Shown in pieces: positions 46,124 to 56,900 of a stretch of DNA of 64,000 bases (positions are counted from its first letter, which is position 1; each line of letters begins with the position of its first letter). The notes under the pieces are model-generated. The model was given only the letters and a program-made list of their open reading frames with translations, did not search any database and was not told the origin of the DNA. Source of the stretch: Mortierella alpina (taxonomy: Eukaryota > Mortierellomycota > Mortierellomycetes > Mortierellales > Mortierellaceae); contig JANATF010000004.1 in assembly GCA_029449245.1 (NCBI GenBank), positions 2,976,001 through 3,040,000 of the forward strand. The letters run 5' to 3'. The position numbers and the translations under genes are program-made.

Positions 46124-49100
46124 ATGGCGGCATCGACCGCAGCCTTGCCTGTGCGCTCACTGCTGTCAGGACTGCTCTCACTCGTCCTCCTTGCACTCTT
46201 CCCCACACCCACCTCCGGGCAGGCCGGAAACCCCTACGAGCCTATTGCCTACGCTGCCTCCGCCATCCTCGCAGACGGCGGATTCTATCTCTATGGCGGC
46301 GTCACTTGGTTTGCTCCGCCAACAGGCTTCAACAGGGGTTCCAATCAGCTTTTACGTGTTGACCTCACAAAGTCCTTCAGCACCCAAACTCCTCCCTGGA
46401 CCAGCCTGCCAATCAACAGCAACTTCACTATGATCTCCGCTGTCCCGAGCAGGAATGGCACCCAGTTCATCCTCGGCGGCAACCGCGGCAACCCGGGTAC
46501 GGTTGCCCGTATTTACGATGTTGCGACAAACAAGTGGACCCCAGCCCCCCTCTACCCCAATATGGGAGGCATGATCGGATACAAGCGCACCAACGTCGGC
46601 ATGGCTCTCGATCGCTCCACAGGTTTCGTCTACATCTACGGTGGATTGCAGGATGCAAGCTTCTCAAGGGAAATAGCGATCCTGGACACGTCAGTAGCAC
46701 CGGCGGATATGGCGTGGCTGGCCTCGACCAACGACACCGCATTGCCCGCCCTCTATGAAGCCTATGTCTCGTACCTGCCCACTGTTAAAAAGACCCTAGT
46801 CTTTGGAGGGTGCGGCCAACTAGCGACTGATGGCACCGTCGGCCAGTGCGAAGCATTGGATCATGGGTATCTGATCTCGGGTCCTGTAGGCGGCAAAGTC
46901 CAAGTTACGGCTCAGCCTCTTACACTCGGAGCGGGAGGACCCCTCCCTCGTTACACGGGGTGCAAGCTGGAATTGCCAGACGGCAGTATCTTTATTCAAG
47001 GCGGCAGGGACGTTGGGGACCATTTTTACAATGATGCCTGGATACTTAGCCCCAGGAACTGGACCTGGGAAAAGGTGGTGATCAAGGGGAATCTGACGCA
47101 GATGCAACGAGCAGGACATGCATGTGAGCTTGGGCCTAACGGACAGATCATAATTGTCGGAGGTAAGGTCAAAATCCTCCACTCCATGCCGCACCAAACT
47201 TTGATATCGGATGGAGGCAGTGAGCCATAGGCAAGCTTTGAGGCACATGTGGGAGCGGTTTTTTTTTTTTTTTTTTTTGGGCCAAACCATTACCTTCCGC
47301 GACTTTGCTTGGCAAGGCAAACTATGCTGTGCCCACTATGCCGTTGACTGTGGGTGTATTCCTCCTCGGGGACAATCCTGGGTTGTAGAACGACGGAGCA
47401 AACAAGAACAGTGATGGCGAAAAGTGCTCAATATTTTGTTTATTAAGTGCTCTCGTTGGGCAGGGGAGGGAAGGAAACCCGACCATGAAGATGTTAGTTG
47501 TTGCACAAGGCGAACCTAGGAGTGAGACGGAGAGGCACAGTTCTGTGGACGGCGCGCAGCCTGCCTTTCACTTAGTCCCTGTGGAAACACCGAAACGCAC
47601 TAGTTCATGCACTAATTCACCTGCATTTTTTTTTCTTTGCCTAATGTACTCGCCCTATTTTTGGTTCGTCGTTCCCTGTTGCCACCGGCCTCTTCTCATG
47701 GATGCACCACCGCCGTCCATTGCTTTACATTGAACGCCCTCTATATAGGCTTTATCGGCTTCTATCCGCAGCCAGAAACTTATGTGTTACCATATATGGC
47801 TGTGATCGACTCCAACACTTGGACATGGACCACCAATTTTAAAGGCGCGTCTCTCAGCGAAATCTGGACCACTCCTCCCATGCCTCCCAGTGACAATGGC
47901 AACGGTAACACCGGCAACGGTAATAATGGAAGTGGCGATGGTACTCCCAGTGGTGCGGCTCCTTCCACAGGACTCTCGTCCGGCGCAAAGGGAGGCATTG
48001 GTGCCGTCGTCGTGATCGGAGTTCTTGGTTTAGGCTTGTTTATATTCTGGAAACGCAAACAGAGGCGCGGCAACAACGGCGCGAGCAAGACTGAGGCATC
48101 AGCATTGGAAAAGGCTCACCAGAGCGGCATCAGTAGCAGCAGCCTCATCCATGTCGGCAACAATTCTCACCATGACCACCACCCTAATAATGACAACGAC
48201 CCTGGATATATGGCAGGCTCTAGATCGCAACCAGGGTATGCAGCCCCGACTACCGCAGCTCATTCTGCTGAGCCCTCTTCCCCAGGACCCAAAGCATCCT
48301 TGGCATCGGGTGGTCTCTACACTGCGTACCAGGCCGACGGAAAGACACCAGTGGAACACAGCGTGTCCAGCCCCAAACTCGGCTTTCTCTCGAACGCCTC
48401 GTTCCCCAAGGCTAATTCCAGCACGCCGAACGATGCTGCTTTAGCTGCGGCGCTCTTCCAGGCTGAGGATGAGGTGTCATCTCCTCGAAGGTCACCACGG
48501 CAGTTGCCCGGTCACGTAATGACGACGTTCTCGAAACAAGATGGCTCTCAGCCGACAAGCATGGCCTACAGCCCTATCGTGAGCGACATGAGGTCTCCTC
48601 ATGGCACCGTCACCTCTTCGCCATCCCTGTCATCCTCTTCGGTATCACTATCTTCATCGCCTGCTACACGGCCATCGCCACCTCCTATCCCTAGGCGTCC
48701 AACCCTACACACGCCAATCGTCAGCGGTTCGATGGTATACGAAGGTCTCGACAGCAGTGTCATCAGTCAAAGTCAGCGACAGTACCAGAACCCACAGAGT
48801 GTTCCAGAGCATGAGGCGAGGATCGAGAGGTCGTCGCCAGGTGTCAAGACGCACCAGTTCAGTGCCCGGGACGTGGATAGGCGCGGATTATACCCGCCAT
48901 TGACGCCTAGCCGGTTGCAAGGCTCTACATCCATCCTGGTCGGAGCACCAGCCTCACCCATTACCTCGACAGGGGCGTCGTTCTCGGCGGCAGTGGCCCC
49001 CATGACCATGGAGGGTAACCATAGTCAGTCCTCTCTTGGAGGCGAGGCCGCAGGCAACAGCTACTTTGGAGTACAACTTAGCGATGTGCCGGAAGAAAGC

Positions 49101-49247
49101 CAGGGCATTGCGCCTCAATCGCCCGTCTATCGGGACCCTCAGATGGTGAGGGATTTGAGTGATATCCAGCGGATGATTGTCACTCAGTCTCAGGCAGAAG
49201 GAAAGGCCCCTCACGCGATTGTATCCTCTCGCGATAGGAGAGTTTAG
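46124..49247 (+). CDS. Kelch-repeat single-pass membrane protein
   Basis: Exons 46124-47162 and 47749-49247; 845 residues. Signal peptide (LLSGLLSLVLLALFPTPTSGQ), then a kelch beta-propeller of about 370 residues with typical blades: GGFYLYGGVTWF, TQFILGGNRGNPG, TGFVYIYGGLQD, KTLVFGGCGQL, GSIFIQGGRDVGD, GQIIIVGG. A Gly/Asn-rich stalk precedes one membrane helix (IGAVVVIGVLGLGLFIFW) and a basic stop-transfer RKQRR, leaving a ~300-residue cytosolic Ser/Pro-rich tail. Predicted cell-surface or secretory-pathway protein with lumenal propeller; such proteins are numerous in fungi and mostly uncharacterised. The 586-base intron contains a T19 run. The splice joins VGG|GFIGFYPQPETYV, which completes a blade. 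No enzyme active site of galactose oxidase type was recognised. Confidence 0.85.
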
Positions 49248-49402
49248 AGGATCTACAGCACTTTAATTTACAACACTAATGACAGCGACGCATCATCATC
49301 TCGAGTTACATCTAATTGTGTCTTTTTGAGGAATATATGTTTTTTTCGGTTTTGGTTCAAATGCTCTGGTGTCTTTATTCTTATCTGTTTCTGGACAAAG
49401 GA

Positions 49403-51436
49403 TCAACTGTCTGCTTTCGGTGGAGACGTCTGTTGAAGACTCGCTTGCGGAAAGGCTTTGATTAGCCCACGATCAGGGATCGATTGCAGGAAAGCAACCT
49501 GAGGTCGATTGCTATACAGCCTGTCGAAGGCACGGTTCCATACAAACTGAGGAATGTACTTTACAGCCGCACGGATGAGCGTGTTGATAAGACGCTAAAG
49601 AAAAAACGAGAGAGCCAGCGAATCTGAGAAGGGTGAGAAGTCGTTTGTTATGCGCGAGAAGCGATCTTTGTTTGTTTGTTTGTTTGTTTGTCCTCACCTT
49701 GCGGAACAGTTGCCGAAATCTTTCACTGGTGTCGTACGCTTGTCGTGCAGGCTCTACGCGCTCTCGGTGGTAACCCTCAAAGGCCTTTGTAATGGATGCC
49801 GGACTTTTGTCAGTCATGCTGTACAGGTAGTTGCTCAGCACGATAGCGTCTTGAATGGCCGTATTGGCGCCTACAGCGTCAAAAAAAAAAAAGGCGACTG
49901 AGCATTTGAGCAATTAACACTTTGTTGAACCATTTCGCACTGTGTGAAAAACGAAAACAACTTTTGTTTGGAGCCATTATAATACCTTGGGAAGCCGATG
50001 GATACATCTATAAGCAGGGCAAAAGAGAAAAAGGACGCTTGATTAGGACCATGCTAAGAGACAGCACCGCCGTGCTTTTGCGCTATCTATTTTTTTTTTT
50101 TTTACCTTGTGGCAGGCTATATGGGCGCAGTTGCATAGAAAAGAAGGTTGCTTCAGAATAACAAGTGTGGTCACTTTCGCGAGATCTGCCTGCTTAGAGT
50201 CACTTTACCATCGCCGATGAGAACCGTTTGCTTGGCATACCACGTCTCAAAGAACTACCGTGTGCGGCACAAAGGTGCGCACAGAACCACGTCCCATAGA
50301 TGTAGAATCTTCTGGTTAACAAAAAAGTAAAAAAAAGAGGGGGAGGGGGAGAGGTACCTGCTTCTTGTCTCAGTCAGTGCTGTTCGTGGGATCTACCTTT
50401 CCTTCCAGAGCCGCCTGTGAAATCCCATCTCTGGGCGTCTCGTCAATCAAATCCGCCATGGTCAATTGAGATCCTTCTGCGCCGCTAGGGATAGGAAAGT
50501 CTCGGACCTTTTCGAGCATGGCATCCGTGGCTCCGGGTCCCCATTCTGCGTTGCTGATGATCGCTGCTCGGTTGGTCTCCAGATACAGATGTTCGATGAC
50601 CATCCAGCATATCCTGTTTCCGGGCAAAGTAAAGGTCAGCCACTAAAAAATATGAAAGGAAAACATGGTGAGCATGCATTTCACAACTCACTTCGCTAGA
50701 CACAAAGTGTTTTTTTTTTAAAAAAAAAAAAAAGCGGGTGATTTACAGTGTAGGGCTTCTCCTTGCCAGAGATATTTTCAAATCGACAATACTTTTCAGC
50801 AACATGAGGGAACTTTTCTGGCGACAGGGGGCCTGTCTGGCCCACAAGGCAGATACTGCTGCACGACAACTCTTCCAGATCCGAAAGAGGCAGTTCCCCC
50901 TGCTTTGCCAACTGCTCATACAAGTCCTTTCGCACGCCACTGTAGCCGCCATCTGCCCCCACAAGGATATCCCCATGGGCCGTGGTGCCGTCCATGAATT
51001 GGATGGTGACACCGTCTTTTTGGCTGTCTTGCTGCTCGAGTACAGAGGCAAACTTTTTGTTCATATGGACTTTTTCTTGTGGGATCTGTGAGTAGAGGAG
51101 GTCGTAGAGCTGGGGTCGAGCAATCACACTGTTTGGCCAGCCGTTTCTCTTGAGCAACTCTGTATAGTTCACAGTGCCCGTCAGTTGCAGGTCCTCGTTA
51201 AAGTTGAGCGCAAAGTTGTTTTCGTTGGAGACTGCTCGGAACTGGTCGAGGAGACCGAGTTGTGCAAACATGGGCATCACACTTGGTCCAATGGAGAGTG
51301 CGGTGCCGAGTGGGCGTACAGAGGAGGCCCGTTCATAGACCTCGTAGTCGATGCCGGCTCGTTCTAGCAAGACGGCCAATGTCAGGCCAGCAATGCCTCC
51401 TCCTGCGATGAGAACCTTGAGGTTGGGGGGTGGCAT
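49403..51436 (-). CDS. FAD-dependent monooxygenase (aromatic hydroxylase type)
   Basis: Class A flavoprotein monooxygenase. Reverse exons in order: 51436-50747, 50642-50397, 50254-50209, 50116-50106, 50007-49986, 49870-49698, 49594-49403; 459 residues. FAD motifs are complete: GxGxxG in VLIAGGGIAGLTLAVLLERAG with downstream Glu, the DG motif GADGGYSGVRKDLY, and the GD motif VLIGDACHKMYPSASQGAN. The GD motif is assembled from four exons, including micro-exons of 11 and 22 bases; without them the conserved ACHK-MYPSASQG segment is lost, and phases fit exactly. Substrate unknown; relatives act on phenols or secondary-metabolite rings. Start ATG (MPPPNLKVLIAGGG) puts the FAD site at the very N-terminus as usual. 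Exon 1 to 2 intron contains an A/T inverted homopolymer. Confidence 0.88.
50711..50733. repeat. T/A inverted homopolymer in intron
   Basis: A T run followed directly by an A run, inside intron 1 of the FAD monooxygenase gene. It could fold into a short perfect hairpin; length is prone to sequencing error. Confidence 0.8.
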
Positions 51437-51867
51437 GGGGTGGGAAGGTGAGATGAACAAGAGAGTGCGTATGTGAGGTTCAGGAGAGAGGAAAAAGATT
51501 GAAAAGGGGAGATGAGGTGGGGGAGCAAGTCAGGACGGGATCGCGTTGCGCTACTGCGCCCATGACGGGGCTGCATTACCTTATTTTCATGCCCCGAAGT
51601 CGAGCTGGTCCACGTCCACAGGCACAAGGATGCGCGACGGAGCCTTTGCCCCTTAACAAGCCCCATTCACCACCCATCCACCTTGCGCGCTCATCCAGGC
51701 GAGCGCCATCATCGTCGTTCTTTCTGCCTGTCTTCCGTCTGCCGTTGGCCATCCCACTTTTGCACGCTCTCTCTGTTTGCTTGCCTGCCAGAGACAACAA
51801 GAAGAATAGCATCAAACACGCAGCCTTCAACTTCAGGAGAATCGTCCCATCCCAACACCGCGCTCAT
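51437..51867. promoter_or_regulatory. Bidirectional promoter, FAD monooxygenase and ERV41
   Basis: 431 bases between divergent start codons. On the forward side the last ~170 bases are C/T-rich and end in ACAACAAGAAG and CCCAACACCGCG before the ERV41 start. No named motif. Confidence 0.5.
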
Positions 51868-53569
51868 ATGCAGTTCAAGGAATTCGATGCCTTCCCCAAG
51901 GTCGAGTCGGGATTTGTGAAGCGGACAGGCTCGGGCGGCATCTTGACCTTGGTCGTGACAGCCATCCTTTGCATACTCGTCGTGGGCGAAATCAACGACT
52001 ACTTCACCACACGCAACGACTACAAGTTTCTGGTCGACCCGTTAGTCAGCCATGACCTGCAGATCAACCTCGACATCACCATCGCCATGCCTTGTGACGG
52101 TAAAAGAAACATCTTGCTTACCGACTTCAGCACAGAAAAACTTGTTAAAAGTGCAGGAGTATTGGTCACTCACGCGGCTGTCCTTCTCACCTTTTTTTGC
52201 CTTCGCTGATATGTCTTCTAGCATTGACACTGGATCTCCGGGACATTGCAGACGTGGAACTTCGACTCACAGCTTCGGACCAGGTTCACAAGATCCCAAC
52301 AGTACGTTCGTGCGCTCGACCCTTCATCCTACCCCAATGATCTGTTCAGGGGTCAAGTCCACTTGGGCAGGAAACGGAGTAGCCTTAAACTTTTTTCCGT
52401 TGGATATTTACGTTTTTTTCCCACTGCATTTTCAGCACTTCTCGGTCGGATCGGCCACCCACCACGGCCGCATTAGCAAGGGAGACATCAATGTGCAAAA
52501 ACTCATCAAGGCTGCCAGCAGGACTGCAGCCCTGGAGCAGGCATCTAAATATGGTACCAACTAGAAGACCTCTTCATGGAACAACACCTTACTGCTTTGG
52601 TCTCTTCATGCGGAACTAACACTGGGTCATTCTGGATAGGCGACACGGACTTTAAGGCTTGCAGAATCGCAGGAAGTTTCAAGGCCAACAAACTGAGCGG
52701 AAACATGCACATCACTGCTGTCGGACACGGATACCCAGGATCTCACGTCGATCATGGAGGTAACAACAAAAGACGATTGATCGAGATACATGAGATTAGC
52801 AGAGATGCACCTCCATCCCTCCAAGGAAGATTAAGAATAACTCACTCGTCGTTTCTTCCTCATCGGCGGTTTTCCTTTTTTTCTCTCCCTCAGTGATGAA
52901 CATGACCCACAAAATCGACGAGCTTTCATTTGGAGAACTTTATCCAACCATCGTCAACCCTTTGGACGACAGTTTTGAGATTGCAGATAATGGTAAGCGC
53001 ATTGGGACATTGTGAAGCGTCCTTTTTTTTATTGTCACGACCCGTCCTTGCTTGTCTTTAGATTTATGGGCTGACGCGTCTGGATCGTTTTTTACTCTAC
53101 GAAAACAGCTTTCGAGGCCTTCCAGTACTTCTTGGTGGTCGTGCCTACCATTTATGTCGGTAAGTCCAGCCCCCTTCGCAAGATCTTTAGGGCGATGCCA
53201 ATGAGGACAGCCAAGCTACGGAATTCCTCTTCCCCTTTCGCTAATATGTGTCCCACTCACCCTTTCCGTCATCAATATATAGATCGATCCAACAAGGAGC
53301 TGTTGACGAACCAGTACTCGGTCAGTGAATACCGCCGCGCGTTTGGAGAGCATATGGGGTACCCAGGCCTGTTCTTCAAGTACGACTTTGAGCCCATGAC
53401 GCTCATGATCTCAGAGGTCTCGTCCATGAGCTTTGGACACTTGCTGGTCCGACTCGCAGGTCTTGTCGGAGGATACTATGTCACCGCAGGCATGGTCCAC
53501 AAGGTCCTGAGCGCGCTTTATTACACCGTCAAACCCGAACCCGCCACCTTGAGGAGGCACCACGTCTAG
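51868..53569 (+). CDS. ERV41: Erv41/ERGIC2-type ER-Golgi vesicle protein
   Basis: COPII vesicle membrane protein that pairs with Erv46 as a retrieval receptor for ER proteins lacking HDEL. Seven exons: 51868-52099, 52222-52301, 52436-52553, 52640-52759, 52894-52992, 53109-53159, 53283-53569; 328 residues. Family features: FDAFPKVESGFVKRTGSGG just before the first membrane helix (ILTLVVTAILCILVVGE), the lumenal CDALTLDLRD, CRIAGSFKANKLSGNMHIT, HKIDELSFGELYP, QYFLVVVPTIYV, then GLFFKYDFEPM and a second helix (LLVRLAGLVGGYYVTAGMV) with a short cytosolic tail. All splice sites are canonical and phases fit. Slightly shorter than yeast Erv41 (352). Confidence 0.95.
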
Positions 53570-53909
53570 TGTGTTCCACTTTTCTCCTCTTTGAGACCCT
53601 AGGCGCCTGTGGTGTGGGGGAAGATGGGAGGGTTCATTGCTGGTACCAGCAGTGTTATTCTTCATACCCTTTTTTCCCTCCTATTCTTCCAACTGCTTTT
53701 CATTGGCAAGTGGTGCGTTTTTTTTGTAGCATAGTAAGCATGTATGCAGCAAAACACCCCTTCATCGCTATACAGTATCGCTACCGTCTGAAATAGAAAA
53801 CATCTAAATTAGGAAAAGCTCGCTCATCGTGCTATCAGACATGACTTTTTCGAGGCACGAAATCACGAAAGAATGCTTACAAATTTTTTATGAAGGTGCC
53901 TGCCTCCAA
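53570..53909. other. Convergent region; 3' flank of the XPG-Fanzor gene
   Basis: 340 bases between the ERV41 stop and the stop of the reverse XPG-Fanzor-like gene. No gene and no obvious terminal inverted repeat matching the far side of that gene. In known TnpB/Fanzor loci the guide RNA is encoded at or just past the 3' end of the nuclease gene, so this is where such an RNA would be expected, on the reverse strand. I cannot identify one by eye. Confidence 0.4.
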
Positions 53910-56900
53910 TTAATTGTTTGCTGCTGGCTTGTACTTGTCGGGCCTGGTCTGGTGTCGTATATGCGCACGACAGATGGTGGCGATGTTCTCCGAGCCCACC
54001 TTATCGCGGTCCATGAAGGCTTGACAATTCCGACAGTACTTGGTCCGAGTCTTCTTCAGCTGCTCTAGGAAGGCGTTGCATCCTTGGCGAGGGCACTTGG
54101 CGCTGGTATAGTACTCGTGAACCCCAACAACATCATACCCGAGTGACTTGACCTATAAGGATGATCAGTGTTAGATGTGGGGAAGTCTATCCAGGCTACA
54201 TGTCCATGTGCATAAACCATAAAATATGCCAGGTTGCAACAAAAAACAAAGAGCCGATGACATACCCTAATAACGAATCTCCTTTCGAGTTCACCATGTT
54301 TGCTTGGCAGCCCTGTCTGAGTGTTGAAGGAGCCTAGACCAATGGCAAAGACTACATTGGCCCCGTTCGCGGCCCTCCTCTGCCCTTCATTGACCGACTG
54401 TTGGCCTGCCAGCCCCATGACGGCTTTGATGGCGTAGTCGTAGGCAGCCAGCTGAGCCTTCCTCATGTCCCAAGACTTTCGCAGATACCAGGGCGAAAGA
54501 TAAAAGTGAAAGAGTGTCTCTTGAACCCCATTCTTGAAGTAATTCAGATATGTATGAATCCCCTCTATGGTCATAGAGGGGATCCTGCTTTCGATGATGT
54601 CTATCCCCTGAGCTTCCTTCCTCTGCTGAAGCAGATTTCGGAACATCGTGGACGGCTTGTACAAAAACGACCTGCGAACGACCACAGATGCTCTCATGGG
54701 ACTGTCAGGCCCCTGCCAGGAAGCAGTTGCAGAAGCAGTAGATGTGCTTGGACCTGTCGTGGAACTGGCTGTGGCGCTACCCATCGGGTCAATCCTAGTT
54801 GCCGTCATGGTGTTGACTTCACCAGGATCTATCCCTATGACCGTTGTCACATCGGGGTTGGGGGAGTTGCCAGGGTTGGTGTACAGCACCCCGACGTTCT
54901 GCAGGAGCCTCGAACTACGCAGCCAGTTGATGTCGCCGGGAGCAAAAGGAGTGGCAGTCGACTGGGAAGGCGGTGAGGTCGCTCGCCTCTTTCCAGCCGC
55001 AACAGCGGACCGTGTCCGTGGTCCAGGCGGTAGCGGACCAGCAGGAAAGAGGCCAGTGGTTTGCGGGGGTGGAGACGTTGCTTTCCTCTTTCCGAGAGCA
55101 ACCGCAGAGGGCGTTTGTTGAGGCGGCGATGTTGCTCTCCTCTTTCCAAGAACAACCGCAGAGGGCGATGCCGATGTTCCTTGACCGACTACAGTGGATG
55201 GGCCAGCCTGTGCCGACGTCGACCTTGAACCTCCAAGCTGCCCTGCACCCCAACCGTCATCGTCATCGTCATCGTCGCCAAGGTCACCCCAGTCGTCCTC
55301 TGATGCACTGGGCGACGACCCTTGCGACGACCCCTGTGACGATCCTCCTGCTCCGGGGAAGAAGGCGTCATCCAGGAGAAAGTCGCCTTCGATTTGGTTC
55401 TCTATATCGAACAAGTCGCTGTCTTCTGCGTCCGCCTCTGTGTCCTCGTCGTCTCCACTTGGGCCGGGCTGCTGGGGTGCTGTGGAGCTCGAAGCCTGCT
55501 GCGGTGCAGTCGAACTTGGAGCTTGACGCCGCCGACGAGGGGCCGCCTCATCATAAGCGAGGAGATTGAGAACCAAACCGTTGGTGCAGATGGTCCCTCG
55601 CAGTTTGAAATTTCCTCCTCTGTGGCCTTCACTCTGGAGCCGGACCTTCCGATGATACCCATCGAAGCGTTTTGTGGAAGCAGTGTTATAAATCAGTTGC
55701 CTGATAAGCCAACCCTTATTTCGGACGACGTGGTCTTCAGCTGCTTTTGACGTTGCACGGCCCATGACTCTGCTAATGATACCCTTGGTCTCGTTATTGC
55801 TGTACATGATTTGTACCAGATTCGCCTCGGAGAGATATACGTAACCAGGAACCAACTTTGCCTTTGGAAAATCCGCAAACTGGCGATCTTTGGTATTCAC
55901 CTGGAAGAAAAAATCGATGGGATGGATACCTTCAGGACACTCCATGTCGCCAAAATCGGAGCCCAGGTAGTGGTTCTTGATGGCAGTCATGACTGCGTGC
56001 AACGCCAGTGCAGGGACGGTCGCAGGAAATATTGGCCCTAATGTGTTGGACACAAGTTCCTGTCCCCTGTGAGCTGCAGCTTGGCGCCTGAAAAAAGGTC
56101 GATACCCTGTGGCCACCTGGTATCTGTTGTAAGCTTGAACAGCGTGAGGGACTTGGGGCGGGGTGGGAGCAGGAGCTCCACGAGCGCTGCTCCGAGTTGT
56201 CATGGTCCTCGCCGGGGCATTCACTAGACGCTCGTACCGGGACTGGGGTCCAAGGCTCCCTGTGCAGAGAAGCGTGGCTAAGGAGTGGTAAAATGCCTGG
56301 TTCTCCAAAAGGTCTTGCAGGTCCTTTTGTTCGGCATTTGAAAGCCGAGACACTGGCGCCGAGGTCGTTTGGGATGCAGATGAGGAGCTGGCCTGAGCAG
56401 CTAAAGGGGGAACTGCCCGCGCTGCCGCAGCGTTGACTATCGCCGCGATATCCAGCGCGATCACCTCGTAAGCAAAGCGCTGGATCTTGTTAATAAGAAA
56501 GACGACATCTTGCAGGGTGGTGCTGATGGTCTTGGCTTCAGCAGCAGTGATGCCGCTCGTGGTCCTTGTCCGCACAAGATTGCCATGGACACAGCCGACT
56601 TTGAGAGCCTTGGTGACAAAGGTCTTGCGGAGCCGGTGGTCCTCCTTGGTGGATGCTTGCAACGTGCGCTCTGCGGGCTGGTCCTTTGGCTTGGTCTTCT
56701 TGGGAATCTTTTTTTTCTTTTTTTGTTTCTTCTTCAGCGCTCGCTTCCGCCTCTTTGTAGCAGGTCCTTTCGAGGGCGCGGGAGGGTGATGATGCGCTCG
56801 AACCAGGCTCAGGTCGACCTCCTTCGTCTTGTGGAGGATGCTGTCTTTTGAATTGAAGATATGTCGAAACTGATTGCGCTTGGAACCCCTGCGCACGTAG

